Below are positions 21,565 through 30,839 of a DNA stretch of 64,000 bases, piece by piece. Every line of letters begins with the position of its first letter. The stretch's first letter is position 1. The stretch comes from Rhodobacteraceae bacterium HLUCCO07 (GTDB lineage: Bacteria; Pseudomonadota; Alphaproteobacteria; Rhodobacterales; Rhodobacteraceae). The stretch spans positions 120,308 through 184,307 of the forward strand of contig LJSU01000018.1 of NCBI GenBank assembly GCA_001314705.1, read 5' to 3'. Position numbers and translations under genes: made by a program. The notes under the pieces are model-generated. The model did not search any database. It was given only the letters and a program-made list of their open reading frames with translations, and had not been told where the DNA came from.

Positions 21565-22074
21565 TTATACTTCCCGTATAAACTTGGAAAATCGCGCACA
21601 TGATTTATGCATAATATTGCACATCCTCGAATCGCCATCACCCTGTTCATCACGCAAGGCCATCGCCGCCGCGCGCATTTCCGCACCATGAATGCCCATC
21701 ACCGGCCCCGCGGTTTCATCGCACAACGCCTCGACCTGATCGGCCAGCCGCGCGGCCGCACCCGGCCACCCCATCCTCAGCTTCAGTGCCCCGTTGGCCA
21801 GTTGGATCACCGCCTGTGCCATACGCCGCTCAGCCGAATTGGGCGGCAACGCCATCCAGACCGGCTCGATCACCTCATGCGCCTCCCAGAAGTACCCATT
21901 TGCCAGGAACCAGAGGCCGCCGCGCCACGCATCCGACCCGGCCAGCGCTTTGGCGCTCATCCCCGGCCGCGCCGTCGCGCGCAGACGGTCGAACGCCCCT
22001 TCGGGATGTCGCGGTCCCTGCCCCGGAACATAGGCCCGGTCCGGTAGCGCGATATCTGCCACCACCTTCACCAT
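21565..22074 (-). CDS. DUF309 domain-containing protein
   Basis: GLWFLANGYFWEAHEVIEPVWMALPPNSAERRMAQAVIQLANGALKLRMG is the DUF309 signature. Confidence 0.85.
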   Translation of the reverse strand: MVKVVADIALPDRAYVPGQGPRHPEGAFDRLRATARPGMSAKALAGSDAWRGGLWFLANGYFWEAHEVIEPVWMALPPNSAERRMAQAVIQLANGALKLRMGWPGAAARLADQVEALCDETAGPVMGIHGAEMRAAAMALRDEQGDGDSRMCNIMHKSCARFSKFIREV

Positions 22075-22856
22075 CCGACCCGCCGCGACAGGAACTCACC
22101 CATTGCCGCCAGAACCACCTCCGCTTGGTCGAATTGCGGCGCATGCCCGCAATCGGGCAGGATCAACCGATCCAATGGGACGCGCGCTCGCTTCTCGATC
22201 TCCTCGATCTGCGCCAATGTACCATATTCGTCCCCCTCACCCTGAACAGCGAGGATCGGCACACCGATACCGTCGATCGCATCGGCCACGTTCCAGTCTC
22301 GAAACCCCGCGGCCAGCCACGCATCGTTCCAACCACGAAAGGCATTGTCCGGGTCACGGTGATATTTCGCCATCCGCTGGCGCAAACCGCCCGCATCATA
22401 GGCGCACTTGGCCTCGGCAATTGCGGCAAGACCCAAGGGCTCGGTAAAGAAATGCGGCGCCATCAGGATCACGCCCTTTACCCGCGAATCCTCCACTTTC
22501 CCCGCGTGAATCGCAGCGATCGTCGCCCCGTCGCTATGCCCCATCAGGACGACCCGTTCCGCGCCCACCGCGTCCAGAACCCGCGGCAACACCTCACAGG
22601 CTTCGCGCGTCATATAATGCAGCGGTCGGGGCAGCGGCACACCGTCCGACTGCCCGTATCCAGCCCGCGAATAGGCAAAGATCCCCAGCCCCGTTACCGC
22701 CGCCAGACGCTCCGGGAAATCCCGCCACAACGCGACACAGCCCAGCCCCTCGTGCAGCAGCACGATCACGGGGCCATCACGCGGGCCGATCATCCGGTAT
22801 TCCAACCAATAACCATCGACCTCGATGGCCCCGGCACCTTCCCCGCGGGCAAGCAT
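22068..22856 (-). CDS. Alpha/beta fold hydrolase
   Basis: LLHEGLG oxyanion region, nucleophile elbow GHSDGA, final His DCGHAPQ; start immediately after the benzoate-CoA ligase stop. Confidence 0.88.
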   Translation of the reverse strand: MLARGEGAGAIEVDGYWLEYRMIGPRDGPVIVLLHEGLGCVALWRDFPERLAAVTGLGIFAYSRAGYGQSDGVPLPRPLHYMTREACEVLPRVLDAVGAERVVLMGHSDGATIAAIHAGKVEDSRVKGVILMAPHFFTEPLGLAAIAEAKCAYDAGGLRQRMAKYHRDPDNAFRGWNDAWLAAGFRDWNVADAIDGIGVPILAVQGEGDEYGTLAQIEEIEKRARVPLDRLILPDCGHAPQFDQAEVVLAAMGEFLSRRVGW

Positions 22857-22858
22857 CG

Positions 22859-24400
22859 TCACGCGTCCTTGCGCAACTTGAACCGCTGGATCTTGCCCGT
22901 CGGGGTCTTCGGCAACTCGTCCACCACCTCGATCCAGCGGGGATATTTCCATTTGCCGATGCGCTCCTTGACGAATTCTTTCAACTCCGCCAGAGGCGCC
23001 TCGTCCGCGCCGCCCTTGAGCACGACAAAGGCCTTGGGCTTTTCCAGTTCCTCCGCGTCGCGCCAGGCAACCACCGCCGCTTCCAGAACCTTGGGATGCG
23101 ACATCAGCGCCTGTTCCACCTCGAACGGGCTGACCCAGATGCCCGAAACCTTGAACATGTCATCTGTGCGGCCACAGTAAATGAAACGTCCCGCCTCGTT
23201 GCGCTCGTACTTGTCGCCTGTGCGGGTCCATTCCCCCTCGAAGGTCGCCCGGCTCTTGCCGCGCTGGTTCCAGTATCCTTCCGCTGCCGAGGCGCCCCGC
23301 ACCAGAAGCTCGCCCACCTCGCGAGGGCCGACCTCTTCGCCCGCCTCATCGACGAGCCTCACATCGTATCCCGGCACCGCCGTCCCCGAGGTGCCGTATT
23401 CGATATCCCCGGGCTTGTTGGACAGAAAGATGTGCAGCATCTCGGTCGATCCTACGCCGTCCATGATGTCGGTCCCGCACATCGCCTGCCATTTCCGCCC
23501 GATCTCGGCCGGAAGAGCCTCGCCGGCGGAAATCGAGGTGCGCAACGGCGCATCGGGGCATGTTCCACCCAACTCCCAATGATGCAGCAGCGCAGCATAG
23601 AGCGTCGGCACCCCGCAAAACACCGTCGGCTGCTCGTCTCGCAGAATGGCCGACACCGACTCGGGCGTCGGTCGCCCGCTGAACAGGATCGTCGTCGCCC
23701 CCACCGACATCGGGAATGTCATCGCGTTGCCCAGCCCATAGGCAAAGAAGATCTTCGCCGCCGAGAACACCACGTCATCCTCACGTATCTGCAAGACCTG
23801 CGCGCCATAGCTGTCCGACGTGGCCCTGAGCGCCCCATGCACATGCTTGACCCCCTTGGGCCGCCCGGTCGAGCCACTGGAGTAGAGCCAGAAGGCGATT
23901 TCATCCTCGCAGGCCACCACCGGCGCCAAAGACTCGGCCCCCTCCATGAAATCTTCGAAAGAGGTCGTGCCTTCGGGCGAATCGCCCCCCACCACGACCA
24001 CAGTCCGGATGAACGGGTTGAGGGGCAGTGCGGGTTTGATCGTTTCGTAAAGTTCGGCCGACACGAACAGCGCCGAGGCGCGGCTGTCATGGAAAATCTC
24101 GTCGTAGACCGACGCCGCCAACAAGGTGTTGAGCGGGATCGGCACCACCCCCGCCCGGATCGCCCCCCAGAACGCCACGGGCAAATCATTGGTATCAAGC
24201 ATCAGGAGAAGAATGCGCTCCTCACGGCGGATGCCCGCCTTGCCCAACGCACCGGCAAAGCGCGCGCTCTGATCGGCAAGCCGGCCGTAACTTAATTCGC
24301 GTTTCGCACCCGCCGTCTCTCGGAACACGGGCTTGTCGGCCCGCCCCTCGGCAATATGGCGATCAACGAAATAGATTGCTGCATTCTGGTTGTCAGACAT
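22859..24400 (-). CDS. bclA: Benzoate-CoA ligase
   Basis: Adenylate-forming motifs YSSGSTGRPKGVKHVH, DGVGSTEMLHIFLSN, YCGRTDDMFKVSGIWVSPFEVE, KTPTGKIQRFKLR; sits in the box locus. Confidence 0.92.
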   Translation of the reverse strand: MSDNQNAAIYFVDRHIAEGRADKPVFRETAGAKRELSYGRLADQSARFAGALGKAGIRREERILLLMLDTNDLPVAFWGAIRAGVVPIPLNTLLAASVYDEIFHDSRASALFVSAELYETIKPALPLNPFIRTVVVVGGDSPEGTTSFEDFMEGAESLAPVVACEDEIAFWLYSSGSTGRPKGVKHVHGALRATSDSYGAQVLQIREDDVVFSAAKIFFAYGLGNAMTFPMSVGATTILFSGRPTPESVSAILRDEQPTVFCGVPTLYAALLHHWELGGTCPDAPLRTSISAGEALPAEIGRKWQAMCGTDIMDGVGSTEMLHIFLSNKPGDIEYGTSGTAVPGYDVRLVDEAGEEVGPREVGELLVRGASAAEGYWNQRGKSRATFEGEWTRTGDKYERNEAGRFIYCGRTDDMFKVSGIWVSPFEVEQALMSHPKVLEAAVVAWRDAEELEKPKAFVVLKGGADEAPLAELKEFVKERIGKWKYPRWIEVVDELPKTPTGKIQRFKLRKDA

Positions 24401-24477
24401 CCGGTTTCCTCCCTGTCCTGCCGACCGCCTGTCCCGCCCCCTCCCGGACGGTGCCGCATCACCGCGACTCGCGATTA

Positions 24478-24490
24478 TGCTATATAATGC
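24478..24490. promoter_or_regulatory. Candidate BoxR operator (distal 1) upstream of bclA
   Basis: TGCTATATAATGC, two mismatches to TGCAAAATAATGC. Confidence 0.4.
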
Positions 24491-24506
24491 ACATCGCCTT
24501 GATGCG

Positions 24507-24519
24507 TGCAAGATAATGC
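24507..24519. promoter_or_regulatory. Candidate BoxR operator (distal 2) upstream of bclA
   Basis: TGCAAGATAATGC, one mismatch to the boxC-upstream site. Confidence 0.45.
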
Positions 24520-24712
24520 GCACGCCGAGCGGCGACAGGCAGAATGTGTCGGCCTGCAAGCCGGATTGCCCCGGTTTCATTGTTCAATGTGAATTTGCGC
24601 AATCCCGATGCACGGCGCCGCTGAAATCAGCCTACGAGAGGCATCCCGGCACCAGGACAAATGGACGCCAAAGCAAATGCAGCATGCGCACGACCCTTCT
24701 CAGATCACGGTT

Positions 24713-24727
24713 GTTCTGGTAATGTCC
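24713..24727 (+). promoter_or_regulatory. Candidate LexA (SOS) box upstream of the SRAP gene
   Basis: GTTC-TGGTAAT-GTCC, one mismatch to the alphaproteobacterial GTTC-N7-GTTC direct repeat; 37 bp upstream of ATG 24765. Confidence 0.5.
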
Positions 24728-24764
24728 CGGGCCTTTACCCATGATGCAGTCGAAAGCACTACAT

Positions 24765-25439
24765 ATGTGCAACCTCTACTCCCAGACCAAGAGCCAGGAC
24801 GCGGTGCGCCACCTCTTCGAGGAAGTTCTGACCGGCGCAATGAATGACCAGACCGGCAACCTGCCATCTCAGCCAGGCATCTATCCGGATTATTCGGCAC
24901 CAATCGTCCGACATGCACCGTCTGGAGGCTGGCAACTGGCCATGGCGCGATGGGGCATGCCATCACCCGCGAAAGCTCTGGAGGGCAAACGCACCGATAG
25001 GGGGGTAACCAATATCCGTAATCTGGGCTCATCCCACTGGCGTCGCTGGCTGGGGATCGCGCATCGCTGCCTTGTGCCCTTCACCAGCTTTGCCGAACCC
25101 GACGGCCGTCCCGGTGCCCTCCACAATTCGCCGGTCTGGTTCGCACTGGGCGAGGATCGCCCGCTCGCTTTCTTCGCCGGGCTCCGCACCGAATGGACCT
25201 CTGTGCGCAAGCTCAAGGAAGGCGAGGTGACGGCAGACCTGTTCGGCTTTCTCACCTGTTCGCCCAATGCCGAAGTGCGCCCTGTCCATCCCAAGGCCAT
25301 GCCGGTCATCCTGACCAAGCCTGAAGAATGGCAGCGCTGGCTGACTGCTCCGACCGAGGATGCGCTCGGGCTCCAGCGCCCGCTGCCGGATGGTGTGCTG
25401 AAGATCGTGGCTGAAGGCGTGCGTGAAGATGCGGCCTGA
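24765..25439 (+). CDS. SOS response-associated peptidase (SRAP; YedK/HMCES family)
   Basis: MCNLYS N-terminus with Cys2 start at 24765; RWGMPSPAK, NIRNL, RCLVPFTSFAEP and VHPKAMPVIL. Confidence 0.92.
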   Translation: MCNLYSQTKSQDAVRHLFEEVLTGAMNDQTGNLPSQPGIYPDYSAPIVRHAPSGGWQLAMARWGMPSPAKALEGKRTDRGVTNIRNLGSSHWRRWLGIAHRCLVPFTSFAEPDGRPGALHNSPVWFALGEDRPLAFFAGLRTEWTSVRKLKEGEVTADLFGFLTCSPNAEVRPVHPKAMPVILTKPEEWQRWLTAPTEDALGLQRPLPDGVLKIVAEGVREDAA

Positions 25440-26031
25440 GTTCGTGCAAGAACAATTGTTCCGCTTGAGGTCGGCACGGGTGCATGAGGTGGAAGGACGC
25501 GGCCGTCGCGCCTTCGCACTGTTCCAGGCAGCGCACCATGCCGGTCCCCTGATCTGGATTCTGCCTCCACGGGCGCGCCATCTGCCGATGCTGCGCGGTT
25601 TGCCCGAGGGTGTAGGACAACGTCTGCACGTCATCCGTCCCATCACCGAGATCGATCTTTTGTGGACGGTCGAGGAAGCCCTGCGCAGCCCTGCTGTTGG
25701 GCTGGTGATCGCCGAGCCTTCGAGTCAGTTGTCGCTCACGGCGGGGCGGCGGCTTCAATTGGCGGCCGAGACGGGCCAAACCACCGGGGTGATGCTGATC
25801 CGCGAAGGCCAGGGCAGCAACGCCGCTGAGACGCGCTGGCATTGCGATCCGATTGCCAGCACGGACATTGCCAGCGCGGACCATGACTCGACTCTGCATC
25901 ACTGGTCCCTTAATAAGAACAAAAAGGGAACAACGGGAAGCTGGATACTGCATTGGAATGGCGCGACGGCTGCTTTCAACCTGGTTTCCGAGGCTGGCCA
26001 GCGACACCATGCTGCGGAGGCGTCCGGCTGA
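25423..26031 (+). CDS. imuA: ImuA-like (RecA/SulA-related) mutagenesis protein
   Basis: Upstream of imuB and dnaE2; PLIWILPPRARHLP...GLVIAEP and SLNKNKKGTTGSW C-terminal motif. Confidence 0.82.
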   Translation: MKMRPEFVQEQLFRLRSARVHEVEGRGRRAFALFQAAHHAGPLIWILPPRARHLPMLRGLPEGVGQRLHVIRPITEIDLLWTVEEALRSPAVGLVIAEPSSQLSLTAGRRLQLAAETGQTTGVMLIREGQGSNAAETRWHCDPIASTDIASADHDSTLHHWSLNKNKKGTTGSWILHWNGATAAFNLVSEAGQRHHAAEASG

Positions 26032-27442
26032 AGGGCCTTTTGCCCTGGTCCACCGGTCGAGGAATACGGAACATCTGCATTGCCTGAACGAGATCGCTGA
26101 GCGGAGCGGGCTGCATCGCGGCATGACGCTCGCGGATGCGCGCGCGATCTGCCCGGATCTCATCACCCGGCCTGCGGATATCGTCCGAGAGGCCGCTGCG
26201 CTAGCCGCGCTCCACCGCTGGATGGGGCGCTATGCGCCGATGGTGGCGCGGGACGGATCGGATGGCCTGATCGCTGATATTACGGGCGTGCCGCATCTGT
26301 TCGGAGGTGAGCAAGACCTTCGGGCCGATCTGCATGCGCGCATGGCGCGTGCCGGGCTCTCCGTGGTCAGCGCCATTGCCGGGACCCGCGGCGCGGCGCA
26401 TGCGTTGGCGCGTCACGGTGGTGGAATCATCCCAGAAGGCCGACTTGTCGACAAGATCGGCCCCCTGCCGGTCAGCGCCTTGCGGATCGATACGGAGACG
26501 ACACAGGCACTTGGGCGCATGGGATTGACCCGGATCGCCGATCTGATCACTCAGCCGCGGGCACCGCTGGCACGCCGGTTCGGGTCCGGCCTCATCCTGC
26601 GGCTCGATCAGGCGCTTGGGCATCAGCCGGAACCCGTTGCCGCAGAAACGGAAGCGCCGCATTTCGGGGTGCGCATGACCCTGCCGGAGCCGATTGGCTT
26701 GCAGGCCGACGTGATGGCGGGGCTTACCCGCCTGCTGGAACGTCTTTGCCACACGTTGGGCCAACACCATATGGGCGCCCGGCGCTTGCGCCTCGATCTG
26801 CACCGGGTGGACCGGGAAATCGCGCGGGTCGAGATCGGTCTTGCCCGCCCGATGCGCAACCCTGAGCGAATCGCGGCGCTTTTCAGCAAGGGAATCGCGG
26901 ATGTCGAGGCCGGGTTCGGCATCGAGGCGATGCGGCTGGAGGCCCATGTGACCGAGAGTCTGCCGCCTGAGCAAATCGGGGGCGGGCAGGCCATGCGTCA
27001 CGAGGATGCGCTCGCTGATCTCTTCTCCCGGCTTGGCAATCGGTTGGGGTTCGAGCGGGTGTTGCGCCTTCTGCCCGCCGAAAGCACGATTCCCGAGCGC
27101 AGCTTCCTGCTGGCGCCTGCGGCCTATAGCGAGGCGGCCCCCCCGCCACCGCGAACAGGACCGGAACGCCCGATCATCATTTTTCCGCCCGAGCCCGTGG
27201 CGATTCGCGGCATGGACCACCCTGGGCATCCGCCTGTGCGGTTCCGTTGGCGGCGGATGCAGTTTACCACGATGCGCGCCACGGGACCGGAACGCATCGC
27301 ACCGGAATGGTGGCTCATTGATCCCGACTGGCAGTCTGGATTGCGTGACTATTGGCGCATCGAGACGCGTGAGGGGCCACGACTCTGGCTTTTTCATACA
27401 CCGCAATCGCCGGCGTGGTCGGTGCAGGGAGAGTTCGCATGA
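25958..27442 (+). CDS. imuB: DNA polymerase Y family protein ImuB
   Basis: RRLLSTWFPRLASD...GMTLADARAICPDL; followed by dnaE2; start at 25958 chosen inside a longer ORF. Confidence 0.9.
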   Translation: MARRLLSTWFPRLASDTMLRRRPAEGPFALVHRSRNTEHLHCLNEIAERSGLHRGMTLADARAICPDLITRPADIVREAAALAALHRWMGRYAPMVARDGSDGLIADITGVPHLFGGEQDLRADLHARMARAGLSVVSAIAGTRGAAHALARHGGGIIPEGRLVDKIGPLPVSALRIDTETTQALGRMGLTRIADLITQPRAPLARRFGSGLILRLDQALGHQPEPVAAETEAPHFGVRMTLPEPIGLQADVMAGLTRLLERLCHTLGQHHMGARRLRLDLHRVDREIARVEIGLARPMRNPERIAALFSKGIADVEAGFGIEAMRLEAHVTESLPPEQIGGGQAMRHEDALADLFSRLGNRLGFERVLRLLPAESTIPERSFLLAPAAYSEAAPPPPRTGPERPIIIFPPEPVAIRGMDHPGHPPVRFRWRRMQFTTMRATGPERIAPEWWLIDPDWQSGLRDYWRIETREGPRLWLFHTPQSPAWSVQGEFA

Positions 27443-30400
27443 CCGCTTATGCCGAGCTGTGCGTGACCACGAACTTCACCTTCTTGCATGGCGCCTCGCA
27501 TCCCGAGGAGCTGGTCACGCGCGCGGCCGAACTGGGCCTTGCCGCCATTGCCATCACCGACCGCAATTCGGTGGCGGGCGTGGTACGCGCCTTTTCTGCC
27601 CTCAAGGAACTGGACCGGCTGCACAACGAGGCGCGCGAAGCAGCGGGCGCATTACAGGATGCACCCGACATTCGCTCGCGTCGGACCACCGATCATTCCA
27701 GCCGTCAGATCCTGAACCCGACACCTCTGGATGATGGTCCTCGGATCAACCTCGACCAGCCCCTGCCCAGGTTGATCCCTGGCGCGCGGATCGCGCTGAG
27801 CGATAGCCCTGTCGAATGGCTGGCCCTGCCACGGGATGTTGTCGCCTGGTCGCGTCTGACACGGCTCCTCTCGCTGGGCAAACGCCGGGCCGGAAAGGGC
27901 GCGTGTCATCTCACACGAAAGGATCTGGTGAACTGGGGGAGTGGTATGGTTCTGGTCGCACTGCCCCCAGATCCGATGGAGGGGTCGGGGCAGGCAAACC
28001 TGTCGGTCGAGCTGCGCGACATGCGGCGCACCTTTCCCGGCCAGTGCTTTCTCGGGGCTGCACCAATCTATGATGGGCGCGACCAGCCACGCCTCGACCG
28101 GCTGGCACGACTTTCGCAGGTTTCCGGCCTGCCTATGGTGGCGGTCGGTGATGTGCTGATGCATCGTTCGGCCCGGCGCCCGCTTGCCGATGTTCTGACC
28201 TGCCTGCGCGAGGGCTGCACCATCGACACGATCGGCGCCCGCCGCCTGACCCATGGCGAGCACCGGCTCAAATCCGGCACCGAGATGGGCCGCATGTTCC
28301 ATCGTTATCCCGCCGCGATCCGCCGTACCCTGGAGATCACCGATCAATGCGCCTTTCGCCTCGACGACCTGCGTTATCAGTATCCCGACGAGGCCCGGGA
28401 GGGCGAACCGGCCCAGAACCGGCTCGACCGGCTTGCGCGCGAGGGGCTGCGCTGGCGTTACCCGGACGGGCCACCCGCCAAGATCGCCGCACGTGTCGAC
28501 AAGGAACTGAAACTCATCGACGAGATGGGCTATGCGCCTTATTTCCTGACCGTGCATGACATCGTGGCCTTCGCCCGGTCGCGTGGCATCCTGTGCCAGG
28601 GGCGCGGATCAGCGGCCAATTCGGTGGTCTGTTACCTCTTGGGCGTGACCGAGGTTCCCCCCGAGAGCATCACGCTGATCTTCGAGCGGTTCATCAGCAA
28701 GGAGCGTGGTGAACCACCCGACATCGACGTGGATTTCGAGCATGAGCGGCGCGAAGAAGTGATCCAGTGGATCTATGAGCGCTACGGCCGCCATCGCGCC
28801 GGGCTGACCGCCACCGTGATCCATTTCCGCTCACGCGCCGCAATCCGCGAGGTCGGCAAGGTCATGGGGCTGAGCCAGGACGTGATCGCCCGGCTTTCCG
28901 GGCAGATCTGGGGCTGGTCCTCCAGCGCACCGAATGAGGACCGGATGCGTGATGCCGGCATTGATCCGGCGGACAGGCGCGTGGCGCTGGCGGCCAGGTT
29001 GATCGGTGAAATCATCGGCTTTCCCCGGCATCTCAGCCAGCATGTCGGCGGATTTGTCATCACCCATGGACGGCTCGATGAACTCTGCCCGATCGAGAAC
29101 GCGGCGATGGAAGATCGCACCATCATCGAATGGGACAAGGATGACATCGACGCACTTGGCCTGTTGAAGGTCGATGTGCTGGGCCTTGGTATGCTGACCT
29201 GTATCCGCAAGGCGTTCGGGCTGTTGCGGGACCATCGCCAGAAACACCTGACACTGGCCAACGTGCCCCCCGAAGACGCCCGCGTCTATGACATGCTGTG
29301 CCGGGCCGATGCCATCGGCGTGTTCCAGGTGGAAAGCCGGGCGCAGCTCAACTTCCTGCCCCGGATGCGGCCGCGCAAGTTCTATGATCTGGTTTGCGAG
29401 GTGGCCATTGTCCGTCCCGGCCCGATCCAGGGCGGCATGGTGCACCCCTTCATCAACCGCCGCCAGGGCAAGGAGAAGGTCGAGGATCTCGGCCCCGCGA
29501 TGATGGAGGTACTGGGGCGCACTTATGGCGTGCCGCTGTTTCAGGAACAGGCGATGCAGATCGCGGTGGTCGCCGCCGGTTTTTCGGCGGCCGAGGCCGA
29601 CCGGCTGCGCCGCAGCCTCGCCACGTTCAAGCGGATGGGCACCATCGGCGCGTTTCGGGATCGCTTCGTCTCGGGGATGCTCTCGCGTGGGTACGCCGCG
29701 GATTTCGCCGAGCGGTGCTTTGCCCAGATCGAGGGCTTCGGTTCCTATGGATTTCCCGAAAGCCACGCGGCAAGCTTCGCGCGGCTGGTCTATATCTCGG
29801 CCTGGCTCAAATGCCATCACCCGGCGGTCTTTACCTGTGCGCTCCTGAACAGCCAGCCGATGGGATTTTACGCCCCTGCGCAACTCGTGCGCGATGCGCG
29901 TGAGCACGGGGTCGAGGTGCGGCCCGTTTCGATCAACCATTCGGAATGGGATTGCACGCTGGAGCCGCGCGCGGATGGGGAACTGGCCGTGCGCCTGGGA
30001 TTTCGTCAGATCAAGGGACTGCGCGAGGAGGACGCCACCTGGATCGTTGCCGCGCGGGGCAATGGCTATGCGGATGTCGAAAGCCTCTGGCGCCGGGCGG
30101 GGGTGCATCCCGATATGCTTGAACGGCTGGCCGAGGCCGATGCCTTTGCCGTGCTCAGGCTCACGCGCCGCGATGCGCTTTGGGCTGTCCGGGCCTTGCG
30201 CGCGCCGAAGCCGCTGCCACTGTTCGGAAGGGATGGCGAGGGCGGCACAGAGCCCCCCGTCGATCTGCCTGCCATGACGCTCGGGCAGGAGGTGATCGAG
30301 GACTATCTCGCCCTGCGCCTTTCACTGCGCGCTCATCCGCTGGAACTTCTGCGACCACGCCTGCCCGAGAGCATCCCCCATGAACGGCTGGCACAGGCCA

Positions 30401-30795
30401 GAGGCCGGGTCACCGTCACCGGCCTCGTCATCACCCGCCAGCGCCCCGGCACGGCCTCGGGCGTGATCTTCCTGACGCTGGAGGACGAGACCGGCGTGGC
30501 CAATGTCATGGTCTGGCGCAAGATCTACGAAACCTTCCGCAAGGCGGTGATCGCCGGGCGCTTGCTGTGCGTGACCGGCCGGATCGAACGGGAGGGCCAG
30601 GTCACGCACCTGATTGCCGAACGGATCGAAGACCTCTCGCCAATGCTTTCAACCCTCGGTCGGCCTGCACCGAGCGGCACGCATGACGGGCAAGCGCATG
30701 AAACAGGGCTGCCCGCCGCTGGCAACAACCGCCCCTCGGCCAGGCACCCGAGGGAACAGGCGAAAAAGCTCTTCCCGAGCCGGGATTTTCATTGA
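27439..30795 (+). CDS. dnaE2: Error-prone DNA polymerase DnaE2 (ImuC)
   Basis: PHP start MTAYAELCVTTNFTFLHGASHPEELV; CQGRGSAANSVVCYLLGVTEV, PDIDVDFEHERREEVIQ, QEQAMQIAVVAAGFS; about 1118 aa. Confidence 0.96.
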   Translation: MTAYAELCVTTNFTFLHGASHPEELVTRAAELGLAAIAITDRNSVAGVVRAFSALKELDRLHNEAREAAGALQDAPDIRSRRTTDHSSRQILNPTPLDDGPRINLDQPLPRLIPGARIALSDSPVEWLALPRDVVAWSRLTRLLSLGKRRAGKGACHLTRKDLVNWGSGMVLVALPPDPMEGSGQANLSVELRDMRRTFPGQCFLGAAPIYDGRDQPRLDRLARLSQVSGLPMVAVGDVLMHRSARRPLADVLTCLREGCTIDTIGARRLTHGEHRLKSGTEMGRMFHRYPAAIRRTLEITDQCAFRLDDLRYQYPDEAREGEPAQNRLDRLAREGLRWRYPDGPPAKIAARVDKELKLIDEMGYAPYFLTVHDIVAFARSRGILCQGRGSAANSVVCYLLGVTEVPPESITLIFERFISKERGEPPDIDVDFEHERREEVIQWIYERYGRHRAGLTATVIHFRSRAAIREVGKVMGLSQDVIARLSGQIWGWSSSAPNEDRMRDAGIDPADRRVALAARLIGEIIGFPRHLSQHVGGFVITHGRLDELCPIENAAMEDRTIIEWDKDDIDALGLLKVDVLGLGMLTCIRKAFGLLRDHRQKHLTLANVPPEDARVYDMLCRADAIGVFQVESRAQLNFLPRMRPRKFYDLVCEVAIVRPGPIQGGMVHPFINRRQGKEKVEDLGPAMMEVLGRTYGVPLFQEQAMQIAVVAAGFSAAEADRLRRSLATFKRMGTIGAFRDRFVSGMLSRGYAADFAERCFAQIEGFGSYGFPESHAASFARLVYISAWLKCHHPAVFTCALLNSQPMGFYAPAQLVRDAREHGVEVRPVSINHSEWDCTLEPRADGELAVRLGFRQIKGLREEDATWIVAARGNGYADVESLWRRAGVHPDMLERLAEADAFAVLRLTRRDALWAVRALRAPKPLPLFGRDGEGGTEPPVDLPAMTLGQEVIEDYLALRLSLRAHPLELLRPRLPESIPHERLAQARGRVTVTGLVITRQRPGTASGVIFLTLEDETGVANVMVWRKIYETFRKAVIAGRLLCVTGRIEREGQVTHLIAERIEDLSPMLSTLGRPAPSGTHDGQAHETGLPAAGNNRPSARHPREQAKKLFPSRDFH

Positions 30796-30839
30796 CGCAG
30801 CGCCATATTCCGGCCCCACCCTTGGTTTAATGAAGCGCC

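Noticed and set aside
19606-21603. 665-aa plus-strand ORF overlapping boxC/boxB
   Set aside because: Antisense shadow ORF in GC-rich DNA; the opposite strand encodes clear BoxC, and this translation has no recognisable domain and is His/Arg/Pro-biased.
21608-21621. TGCATAATATTGCA as a further BoxR operator
   Set aside because: It lies inside the DUF309 coding 3' end and differs from the other sites at several positions; too weak to list as a site of its own.
28831-30108. 425-aa minus-strand ORF inside dnaE2
   Set aside because: Antisense to a well-conserved DnaE2; no domain evidence.
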